Of a DNA stretch of 5,637 bases, positions 1 to 5,637 are shown piece by piece (positions within the stretch are counted from its first letter, which is position 1; every line of letters starts with the position of its first letter). Source of the stretch: an uncultured Eubacteriales bacterium (GTDB taxonomy: Bacteria; Bacillota; Clostridia; Oscillospirales; Feifaniaceae); NCBI GenBank assembly GCA_902474785.1, contig CABRXB010000089.1, positions 1 through 5,637 of the forward strand, given 5' to 3'. Below the pieces are notes generated by a model. The model saw nothing but the letters and a program-made list of their open reading frames with translations. It was not told the origin of the DNA and ran no database searches. Made by a program: the position numbers and the translations under genes.

Positions 1-46
1 ATATTTTATCACATTTTGGAGGTACACTGTTATTGTAAGAACAGCA

Positions 47-91
47 GGACAGAGGCCATTCGTAACCTTGTCCTTTGTCCAGAGAAGGAGG
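47..91 (+). promoter_or_regulatory. possible structured leader of clpB
   Basis: Two mutually exclusive foldings can be drawn by eye. Bases 47-55 (GGACAGAGG) pair with 72-80 (CCTTTGTCC), giving nine pairs including one G-U, with a 16-nt loop. Alternatively 71-75 (TCCTT) pairs with 85-89 (AAGGA), which is the core of the Shine-Dalgarno site, across a 9-nt loop. The first fold leaves the ribosome site free and the second masks it. A switch or heat-opened structure is only inference; the masking helix is short and folding energies were not computed. No CIRCE element (TTAGCACTC-N9-GAGTGCTAA) and no convincing -35/-10 pair is visible in bases 1-95, so the promoter probably lies left of the window. 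Confidence 0.3.
85..91 (+). promoter_or_regulatory. Shine-Dalgarno site of clpB
   Basis: AAGGAGG is a near-perfect ribosome binding site, four bases before the ATG at 96. It fixes the start there. It rules out the in-frame TTG at 75, which lies upstream of this site and has no comparable site of its own. Confidence 0.85.
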
Positions 92-95
92 AGCT

Positions 96-2261
96 ATGAA
101 CAGCTTTCACAACACACCTGAAACGGCGGGCGAGGGCTATGAGGCCATCCAAGCCTATGGAACCGACCTTGTAGAACGTGCGCGCGCCGGCAATCCCGAT
201 CCCGTGATCGGCCGCGATGAGGAGATTCGAAACGTCATCCGCATTTTGTCGCGCAAAACCAAAAACAATCCCGTCTTGATCGGCGAGCCCGGCGTTGGCA
301 AGACCGCCATTGCCGAAGGGTTGGCGCAGCGCATAGTGCGCGGCGACGTGCCCGACGGTTTGCGAAACAAGACCATCTTTTCGCTCGACATGGGCGCTCT
401 GATAGCGGGAGCCAAATTTCGCGGCGAATTCGAAGAGCGCCTGAAATCGGTGCTCGAGGAGATCAAAAAAAGCGATGGGCGCATCATCCTTTTCATCGAC
501 GAACTGCACACCATCGTGGGCGCCGGCGCAGCCGACGGCGCCATCGACGCGGGCAATCTGCTCAAGCCCATGTTGGCGCGCGGCGAACTGCACTGCATCG
601 GCGCAACCACCTTGAACGAATACCGCAAGTATATTGAAAAGGATGCGGCGCTTGAGCGGCGCTTCCAGCCCGTTTTGGTGGATCAACCCACGGTGGAGGA
701 CACCATCGGCATCCTGCGCGGCCTCAAGGAGCGATATGAGGTCTTTCACGGCGTCAAGATTCAAGACGGCGCGCTGGTTGCGGCGGCCATTTTGTCCAAC
801 CGCTACATCGCCGACCGTTTTCTTCCCGATAAGGCCATCGATCTCGTCGACGAAGCCTGTGCTCTGATCCGCACCGAGATGGACTCGATGCCCACCGAGC
901 TCGACGTCATCTCCCGCCGTATCATCCAGCATGAAATCGAGGAGGCCGCCTTGAAGAAGGAGACCGACGCGCTCTCCAAGGAGCGTCTCTCCGCGTTGCA
1001 GCAGGAGCTTCAAAATCTGCGCGCCGAGTTTGACACCCTGCGCAGCCAGTGGGAAAAGGAAAAAAGCTCGATCGGCCATGTGCAAAAGCTGCGCGAGGAG
1101 ATTGAAACGGTGTCGGCCGACATCGAGCGCGCACAGCGGGAATACGATCTCAACAAAGCGGCCGAGCTCAAATATGGCCGTCTGCCCCAGCTTCAAAAGG
1201 AGCTCGAGGAGCTTGAAAAAGCCGAGGGCGTGGCCGACAACACCCTGCTTCGCGACACCGTGACCGAGGAGGAGATCGCCCGCATCGTGGAGCGCTGGAC
1301 TGGCATCCCCGTGGCGCGCCTGATGGAGGGCGAGCGCGACAAGCTGCTCGGCCTTTCCGACACGCTGCACCAGCGCGTGGTGGGCCAAAACGAGGCTGTG
1401 CAGCGCGTGAGCGACGCCATTTTGCGGTCGCGCGCCGGCATCCGCGACCCGCGCCGACCCATCGGCTCCTTCCTCTTTTTGGGGCCGACAGGCGTTGGCA
1501 AGACCGAACTCGCCAAGGCGCTTGCACAGGCGCTTTTTGACGACGAGCGCAATCTCGTCCGCATTGACATGAGCGAATATATGGAGAAGTATTCCGTGTC
1601 GCGTCTGATCGGCGCGCCTCCGGGATATGTTGGGTATGAGGAGGGCGGCCAGCTCACGGAGGCCGTGCGCCGAAAACCCTACAGCGTTGTGCTCTTCGAC
1701 GAGATTGAAAAGGCGCACCCCGATGTGTTCAACGTGTTGCTCCAGGTGCTCGACGACGGGCGCATCACCGACTCTCAGGGCCGCACCGTGGACTTCAAAA
1801 ATACCATTCTCATTTTGACCAGCAATCTGGGCTCCCCCATTTTGCTCGACGGCATCGACGAAAAGGGCGACATCACGTCGACTGCGCGCGCCGAGGTTGA
1901 AGAGCTGTTGCGCCGTTCTTTCCGGCCGGAGTTTCTCAACAGGCTCGATGAGATCGTCTTTTACAGGCCGCTCACGAGAGAGGACATCGGCCAGATCCTC
2001 GATCTGCTGGTCAAGGAGCTCAACGGTCGGCTCGAGGAGCGCCAGCTCTCCTGCCGCCTGACCGATGCGGCGCGGGCACAGATTCTGGAGGAGGGGTACG
2101 ACCCCGTCTATGGCGCGCGTCCGCTGCGCCGCTACCTGCAGCAGCATGTCGAGACCCTGATCGGCCGCCGCATTGTGGAGGGCGACCTGCACGCAGGAGA
2201 TCTCTTGACAATCGACGCCAAAGAAGGTACGCTGTCTGTAGAGACGGCGGCAAGGGCTTAA
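96..2261 (+). CDS. clpB: ClpB-type AAA+ disaggregase lacking the N-terminal domain
   Basis: ATP-driven hexameric chaperone that, in the ClpB family, threads aggregated proteins through its pore together with DnaK. The protein is 721 residues; most ClpB proteins are about 850-870. The first AAA+ module has Walker A GEPGVGKT (63-70), pore loop KFRG (Phe108 where Tyr is usual), Walker B ILFIDE (131-136) and arginine fingers R188/R189. A full coiled-coil middle domain follows (about 265-385), which marks ClpB rather than ClpC or ClpA. The second module has Walker A GPTGVGKT (463-470), pore loop GYVGYEEGG with Tyr511, Walker B VVLFDE (531-536), sensor Asn577, arginine finger R616 and the sensor-2 GARPLRR motif (R675). 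There is no IGF-type ClpP-docking loop, so it should not feed a protease. The missing part is the N-terminal substrate-binding domain: the protein begins in the linker ([11 protein letters not shown]) just before module one. An in-frame TAA at 63-65 excludes a longer product in this frame. The gene is monocistronic as far as visible, ending in a terminator. Confidence 0.95.
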   Translation: MNSFHNTPETAGEGYEAIQAYGTDLVERARAGNPDPVIGRDEEIRNVIRILSRKTKNNPVLIGEPGVGKTAIAEGLAQRIVRGDVPDGLRNKTIFSLDMGALIAGAKFRGEFEERLKSVLEEIKKSDGRIILFIDELHTIVGAGAADGAIDAGNLLKPMLARGELHCIGATTLNEYRKYIEKDAALERRFQPVLVDQPTVEDTIGILRGLKERYEVFHGVKIQDGALVAAAILSNRYIADRFLPDKAIDLVDEACALIRTEMDSMPTELDVISRRIIQHEIEEAALKKETDALSKERLSALQQELQNLRAEFDTLRSQWEKEKSSIGHVQKLREEIETVSADIERAQREYDLNKAAELKYGRLPQLQKELEELEKAEGVADNTLLRDTVTEEEIARIVERWTGIPVARLMEGERDKLLGLSDTLHQRVVGQNEAVQRVSDAILRSRAGIRDPRRPIGSFLFLGPTGVGKTELAKALAQALFDDERNLVRIDMSEYMEKYSVSRLIGAPPGYVGYEEGGQLTEAVRRKPYSVVLFDEIEKAHPDVFNVLLQVLDDGRITDSQGRTVDFKNTILILTSNLGSPILLDGIDEKGDITSTARAEVEELLRRSFRPEFLNRLDEIVFYRPLTREDIGQILDLLVKELNGRLEERQLSCRLTDAARAQILEEGYDPVYGARPLRRYLQQHVETLIGRRIVEGDLHAGDLLTIDAKEGTLSVETAARA

Positions 2262-2313
2262 CGGGGCAGGGCGCGTCGAGCGCGCAAGGGCTGCTCTGTT
2301 GAAAAAGTTCACC

Positions 2314-2343
2314 CAAAGGGGGCTGCATCTGCAGCCCCCTTTG
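2314..2343 (+). terminator. intrinsic terminator of clpB
   Basis: Bases 2314-2326 pair perfectly with 2331-2343 around the four-base loop ATCT: a 13-bp stem with a run of G-C pairs. It lies 52 bases after the clpB stop. The T tract is only the TTT inside the stem end, so termination may be partial. The A-rich left foot would let it act weakly on the other strand as well. Confidence 0.72.
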
Positions 2344-2344
2344 C

Positions 2345-2899
2345 AATGAAAACGCCGGCCGCCCGATGACAATACGAGACGGCAGGCGCTGCCGCTGCTT
2401 TCCATGCCGCGGCAAACTGCGATCGGTAAAAAGCGCCGCTTTTGAAGCGGGGCGGGACAGCGGCGGCTGTGGCAACCGTAATCGCAGCGGGTGCTTCTGT
2501 GGCAGAGCGACAGCGGCAGAAAAGATGCTGCTTCTGGGAATGTTGATCGCGGTTGCGCGGTGCGCGGGGAAGGCCGCGGCTACATCTCTCTCCATCAGAG
2601 GAGCGACCATATTGGCAGACTACGCCACCTCGCAGCGGCGGCGGTTGTGACATGCAGCGGCAAGGAGACGACCTCCCCGGGAGGCGTTCGAGGCGAGACA
2701 ACAACCTGCGGAAATGGCAAGCTGGCAGCGGTGAACAAAGAACACGCGCCGCTCGACTGCAAAGACACGCGCTGCCTGAACGACGAAAGCGGCGGAAACG
2801 CGACTGCAAATTCGAGCGAGACCGCAGCGGCGCATGGCTGCAAAGCGATATCGCACCATGAGAGACACTTTCATTCGATTTGGAAAGGGCGGGATCCCC
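2345..2899. other. gene-free, T-poor interval with recurring CAGCGG
   Basis: I find no convincing gene here. Open frames exist on both strands, but their translations are compositionally odd (runs of Ala, Arg, Ser and Cys), match no family I know and lack ribosome sites. The plus strand is strikingly poor in T: 18 of the 180 bases from 2641 to 2820. The hexamer CAGCGG occurs seven times, at 2458, 2485, 2511, 2633, 2655, 2726 and 2825; the first three are spaced 27 and 26 bases apart. A perfect 10-bp palindrome GCGATATCGC lies at 2845-2854. I see no clear promoter for the downstream hydrolase. The stretch could be a long untranslated leader, a decayed gene or an unrecognised repeat; the sequence alone does not decide. 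Confidence 0.55.
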
Positions 2900-3421
2900 A
2901 TGAAAAAAATTCTTGTTGTCGTGGACTATCAAAAGGACTTTGTGAACGGAAGCCTGGGTTTCGAGGGTGCGCAATTGCTCGACGAGGTCATTGTTCAGCG
3001 CATAGAGCAGACGCTTCAAGCGGGCGGCGAGCTTGTCTTCACCTTCGACACCCACCAAGAGGACTACCTCGACACAGCGGAGGGCCGCAGCCTGCCCATT
3101 CCCCACTGTCTGCGAGGCAGCGACGGGTGGCAGCTCTACGGCAAAACGGCAGACTATCTTTCCCGTGCCTCGCGCTGTTTTGAGAAAGAGACCTTCGGCT
3201 CGCTGGAGCTGGCGCAGTATCTCAAAGCGGGCGGCTACGACGAGGTCGAGCTGTGCGGCCTTGTCAGCAACATCTGCGTGGTGAGCAATGCGCTGCTGGC
3301 CAAAGCCGCGCTGCCGCAGGCCCGTGTTGTGGTGCGCCAAAACGCCACCGCCTGCGCCGACCCTGCCGCGCACGAGGCGGCGCTCACTGTGATGCGCAGC
3401 GTGTTTTGCGACGTGGTTTGA
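2900..3421 (+). CDS. isochorismatase/nicotinamidase-family cysteine hydrolase
   Basis: A soluble 173-residue enzyme of the isochorismatase-like (PncA) fold, which hydrolyses amide or related bonds through a cysteine nucleophile. The family's Asp-Lys-Cys triad is complete: D9 in VVVDYQKDF, K96 in FEKETFGS, and C126 in GLVSNICVVSN. D50 and H52 (TFDTH) and H69 (PIPHC) are placed like the metal ligands of nicotinamidases. The length is normal for the smaller members. Nicotinamide to nicotinate (NAD salvage) is the best-known reaction, but the family also covers isochorismatases and carbamoyl-amidases, so the substrate is not settled. The ATG at 2900 was chosen because MKKILVVVDYQ is the canonical family start and the purine-rich GGAAAGGGCGGG (2882-2893) precedes it. 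In-frame ATGs at 2834 and 2858 would add residues not typical of the family and lack ribosome sites. It is a single-gene unit with a strong terminator just after the TGA. Confidence 0.92.
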   Translation: MKKILVVVDYQKDFVNGSLGFEGAQLLDEVIVQRIEQTLQAGGELVFTFDTHQEDYLDTAEGRSLPIPHCLRGSDGWQLYGKTADYLSRASRCFEKETFGSLELAQYLKAGGYDEVELCGLVSNICVVSNALLAKAALPQARVVVRQNATACADPAAHEAALTVMRSVFCDVV

Positions 3422-3432
3422 CCCGGTGATGC

Positions 3433-3468
3433 AAAAAGCGATGTTCAAGTTTGAACATCGCTTTTTTT
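3433..3468 (+). terminator. intrinsic terminator of the hydrolase gene
   Basis: AAAAAGCGATGTTCA (3433-3447) pairs perfectly with its complement on the far side of a short AGTT loop and runs into seven Ts (3462-3468). It begins 11 bases after the stop codon. The A-run on the left side means it may also stop transcripts coming leftwards. Confidence 0.93.
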
Positions 3469-4503
3469 GTGTTCTGAATGGTCGGCCCTTTGCCTCAATG
3501 CAAGCGTTTTCCACGCCGCCACGCGCTGCGCCGCGTTGCCCCTTTTCCCTGTGCGTCAATCCGGCACGGCAACGCCGCCCCGTCTTTCGCCCCACAATTT
3601 CCTGACACGAAAGCCTTGTTGCCCCATCCTATCCCCTGCGCGCCCGAATGGTCGCCCTCCGTTTTGCACCCAGCCGGCCCGCCCCGCAACTGCGCCTTTG
3701 GCGCAGGCTTCTTTTTTGCGCGACCTTCTTGGTGACAGGCGTTGGCCTCACACCTTTCCCGGACAGATTCCAAAGCGAACGGCGACAAATCGCAAAAAAG
3801 CAAGAGGTGCAAAGCCAAAGGCTTTGCACGGCGGGGCGGGCCACAGCTTTCGCGGCAAGGCGGGGCTTTGTTTGAGAGGCGGGGTGCGCTTTGGAGGAGA
3901 CGCCAGCGGCTGCTTGGGCGAATCACCGCGGTTCGACCGCCCCGGACGCATCGTCAACTTGTACGGCGGTGCCACCGTTTGGAAGACAAGTTGGGCCGCC
4001 GCCTAAAAAACAGCACCATGCCGCTTGAAAAAAGGCGCGCTTTGCAAAAAGTCGTCGCTGGAGCGTGAGGCAAAGCGTTTGCGGGCGGGCTTGTCGGGAA
4101 AGGGAGCCCAAAGGCGCCCCTGATGTCAAACAAAATTCCCCGCTTCGATGCCATTGATCCCTTTGAGCAGAAGTATCCTTATCCAGAATCCAACTGCTGC
4201 GCCATTGCCGCTCACAGCGCGCACGTCCATCCGGTGCGCCGTTTCCAAAAAAGGGCCTTTGTGGAAGAAAGGCGATACGAGCCAAGGACCGCCGCTTATC
4301 CCGCACGCGATATGACACAAAAGTCAGCCGCATCCCAAGGCCGGCAGCTTGTGCTCAAGGGAGTCGCAGCTCGAAAGGCCGCTGATACAGCGCGGCTTTG
4401 CGTCGCACATGTTTTCGGCGTCTCCCGCACTGCGTCGCCTTGCACCCTTCGACTGATGGGAAACAAGCGCAGTCCAAATCCGCATATAAAACATGCGCTG
4501 CAC
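3469..4503. other. 1-kb gene-free interval between convergent units
   Basis: No frame here encodes a protein I recognise. The open frames (for example plus 3467-4006 and minus 3923-4333) have arbitrary composition, no ribosome site and no known motif. The plus strand is C-rich up to about 3720 and G-rich from about 3830 to 3900, reflecting the inverted repeat listed separately at 3676-3842. A second structured patch lies at 4038-4090: CGCTTTGC (4038-4045) pairs with GCAAAGCG (4070-4077), alternatively GCAAA pairs with TTTGC (4070-4082), followed by GGGCGGG. Other short stem-loops are CGCTG-ATA-CAGCG (4380-4392) and an imperfect one at 4242-4265. I see no tRNA, CRISPR or transposase remnant. 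Confidence 0.55.
3676..3842. repeat. imperfect inverted repeat with two facing terminator-like hairpins
   Basis: The left arm (3676-3720) and right arm (3791-3842) are imperfect reverse complements sharing three exact blocks in the same order: GGCCCGCCCCGC (3676-3687 with 3831-3842), GCCTTTGGC (3694-3702 with 3814-3822) and CTTTTTTGCG (3711-3720 with 3791-3800). A 70-base centre separates them. Each arm also folds on itself: CTGCGCC-TTT-GGCGCAG at 3690-3706, and GTGCAAAGCC-AAA-GGCTTTGCAC at 3807-3829. Each hairpin is followed, towards the centre, by a run of six T on its own reading strand. Each arm thus resembles an intrinsic terminator for transcripts entering from outside. It may be a mobile short repeat or a paired transcription barrier; which one is inference. 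Confidence 0.6.
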
Positions 4504-4536
4504 AAAAGATCGGGGCGCCAAGCGCCCCGATCTTTT
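4504..4536 (-). terminator. bidirectional intrinsic terminator of the chromate transporter operon
   Basis: AAAAGATCGGGGCGC (4504-4518) pairs perfectly with 4522-4536 across the three-base loop CAA: a 15-bp stem flanked by four A on the left and four T on the right. It lies 51 bases beyond the stop of the last leftward gene and so ends that operon. By symmetry it can also stop rightward transcripts. Confidence 0.88.
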
Positions 4537-4587
4537 CCTGCCGCAAAACCATTTTTTACAGCGGTCATTTGCATTCTCTATCCTTCG

Positions 4588-5115
4588 TCAGCGCACAAGC
4601 AACAGGCCAAGTCCCGCGCTGAGCAGCAGCACTTTTGGCACGCTCCAGTGGAATCTGAGCAGCAGCACGGCGTCCGCCACGCCGATGAAGACGGCCGGCA
4701 CAGAGGCCGCGCCGACCTGGTAGTTGTTCTTCGAGAGCTCCACCATCACAGCGCAGATCAAACCAAAGCACACAGGTCGCACACCCACCATCATCTGCTG
4801 CATGCGTTCGCTGTCTTTCACTCTGGCAAAAAAGACGGCCGCAAGCACACACAACGTCAGCGAGGGCGCCAGAACCCCGAGATTTGCAAAGACTGCGCCT
4901 GGCAACCCCGCCGTGCGGATGCCGGCAAAGGTGGCGCAGTTGAGGCCCATGGGCCCCGGCGTCATCTCGGCGATGGCCACGATATCGGAAACCTGCGCTG
5001 CCGTCATCCAGCCGTGGGAGAGCATTTCCTGTGTGATGAGCGGAATCATCGACAAGCCGCCAAAGCTGGTAAACCCTATTTTGAGAAAGCTCCAGAAGAG
5101 CTCAAGCAGCACCAT
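4588..5115 (-). CDS. chromate transporter (CHR) family protein, second half of a pair
   Basis: A 175-residue inner-membrane protein of the CHR superfamily (Pfam Chromate_transp). It shows the conserved N-terminal signature FLKIGFTSFGG (10-20) and the loop motif MTPGPMGLNCATFAG (51-65). Several hydrophobic stretches follow, notably about 72-97, 108-126, 137-153 and 160-174. The length is that of the half-size CHR proteins, which act as pairs made by neighbouring genes; single-gene ChrA proteins fuse two such halves. Known members export chromate or, in some cases, move other oxyanions; the substrate here cannot be read from sequence. The ATG at 5115 was chosen over a longer frame opening at 5175 because GGAGG (5122-5126) sits six bases before it and the protein then begins as the family does. 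It overlaps the end of the upstream partner by 14 bases, suggesting translational coupling. Confidence 0.92.
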   Translation of the reverse strand: MVLLELFWSFLKIGFTSFGGLSMIPLITQEMLSHGWMTAAQVSDIVAIAEMTPGPMGLNCATFAGIRTAGLPGAVFANLGVLAPSLTLCVLAAVFFARVKDSERMQQMMVGVRPVCFGLICAVMVELSKNNYQVGAASVPAVFIGVADAVLLLRFHWSVPKVLLLSAGLGLLLVR

Positions 5116-5637
5116 GCGGCCCCTCCCCCTTTCTCTTCTTCCATTCGCACACGGCGACGCCGGCCGCCATGCCAAACAAAATCAAAGGGATACAGCCCAC
5201 ATCCCAAAACAAAGACAGGGCGAAGGCCACGGCCGCTATGCCAAAACAAACAGGGTAGGTGAAAGCGCCCTTGCGCAAAGCCACGGCCGAGCTCAAAATG
5301 ATGGGCACCACCGCTGCGCGCACCCCTGTCATGGCGTGCAGCATCATGGGATTTCCCTGTAAAACGTGGTAGCCCAGCGTGACAAACGTCAAAATGATGA
5401 GCGGCGGCAGCGCAATGCCGAACACACAGGCAAAGCCGCACAGCACAGCGCCCACCTGATGGCCAAACAAAAACGAGACGTTGGCGATCATAACTCCAGG
5501 CAAGCTGCGCCCCACGCTGGTGAGGTCGAGCAAGTCCTGCGAGGTGAGCAGCTTTTGTCCTTGCACATACTGCTTTTCTATCTGCGCCACAATGCTCCAG
5601 CCGCCGCCAAAGGTGCAGCATCCGATTTTAAAAAACT
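5102..5637 (-). CDS. chromate transporter (CHR) family protein, first half of a pair, start outside the window
   Basis: A partial gene, open at the window's right edge; 177 residues are visible and probably about ten are missing at the N-terminus. The visible part starts in the family signature FFKIGCCTFGGGWSIVAQIE, with the strict FGGG motif, and carries the matching loop motif GRSLPGVMIANVSFLFG (42-58). Hydrophobic segments follow at about 61-85, 105-120, 126-143 and 148-163, and the tail is polar and basic (CEWKKRKG). Together with the downstream half-size protein it should form the membrane transporter. The GTG at 5590 is not the true start, because the frame continues upstream through conserved family sequence. 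The stop TGA (5104-5102) lies inside the start region of the next gene. The promoter is outside the window, so regulation cannot be judged. Confidence 0.92.
   Translation of the reverse strand, partial: FFKIGCCTFGGGWSIVAQIEKQYVQGQKLLTSQDLLDLTSVGRSLPGVMIANVSFLFGHQVGAVLCGFACVFGIALPPLIILTFVTLGYHVLQGNPMMLHAMTGVRAAVVPIILSSAVALRKGAFTYPVCFGIAAVAFALSLFWDVGCIPLILFGMAAGVAVCEWKKRKGEGPHGAA
5122..5126 (-). promoter_or_regulatory. Shine-Dalgarno site of the second chromate transporter gene
   Basis: On the minus strand GGAGG lies within a run reading GGGGGAGGGG, six bases ahead of the ATG at 5115. It is inside the coding end of the upstream partner, as expected for coupled genes, and decides the start of the downstream gene. 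Confidence 0.8.

Noticed and set aside
75..95. The TTG at 75 as an upstream start of clpB adding seven residues.
   Set aside because: The Shine-Dalgarno site lies downstream of this TTG and correctly spaced for the ATG at 96.
1..95. CIRCE or another classical heat-shock operator, and a sigma-70-type promoter.
   Set aside because: No CIRCE half-sites are present. CTGTT...AACAG at 27-44 is a short inverted repeat with no known match, and the -10-like TATTGT (31-36) has no partner -35 at proper spacing.
30..2405. A 791-codon open frame on the minus strand covering the whole of clpB.
   Set aside because: It is exactly antisense to a certain ClpB gene, its translation matches no family, and such shadows are common opposite GC-rich genes with strong codon bias.
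2491..3183. A plus-strand frame of 230 codons over the T-poor interval and into the hydrolase gene.
   Set aside because: Its second part is out of frame with the certain hydrolase gene, its start has no ribosome site, and the protein composition is arbitrary.
3467..4006. A 179-codon plus-strand frame after the hydrolase gene.
   Set aside because: It begins inside the T-run of the terminator, spans the inverted repeat, and encodes no known motif.
4399..4497. Short repeats TGCGTCGC (4399 and 4431) and an inverted pair GCACATGTTTT / AAAACATGCGC (4405-4415, 4488-4497).
   Set aside because: They are too short and isolated to distinguish from chance, and there are too few units for a CRISPR or a recognisable transposon end.
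4123..5262. A 379-codon plus-strand open frame running through the terminator and antisense to both transporter genes.
   Set aside because: It crosses a perfect 15-bp terminator, is antisense to two clear membrane-protein genes, and its translation has no recognisable domain.

Overview
The window looks like a piece of chromosome from a fairly GC-rich member of the Clostridia (Bacillota), possibly a gut anaerobe. The basis is the clostridial-type wording of the ClpB and cysteine hydrolase proteins, strong purine-rich Shine-Dalgarno sites and classical hairpin-plus-T terminators. The family-level placement is inference; there is no rRNA or other marker here.

Layout, left to right. A short leader with possible RNA structure precedes clpB (96-2261, +), which encodes a ClpB-type AAA+ disaggregase lacking the usual N-terminal domain. 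It ends at a hairpin terminator (2314-2343). A gene-free, T-poor stretch with recurring CAGCGG words follows (2345-2899). Next is a small isochorismatase/nicotinamidase-family cysteine hydrolase (2900-3421, +) with its own strong terminator (3433-3468). About 1 kb without a convincing gene follows (3469-4503). It contains an imperfect inverted repeat whose two arms are each a terminator-like hairpin facing the other (3676-3842). A bidirectional terminator (4504-4536) then closes an operon read leftwards from the right edge: two overlapping half-size chromate-transporter (CHR) family genes, the upstream one cut by the window end (5102-5637 and 4588-5115, both -).

The genes fall into three separately terminated units: protein disaggregation, a small-molecule amidohydrolase, and an ion transporter pair. 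Nothing in the sequence ties them into one pathway, and I see no evidence for a new multi-gene system. The points most worth a second look are the missing ClpB N-domain together with a leader that could mask its ribosome binding site, and the two structured, gene-free intervals.
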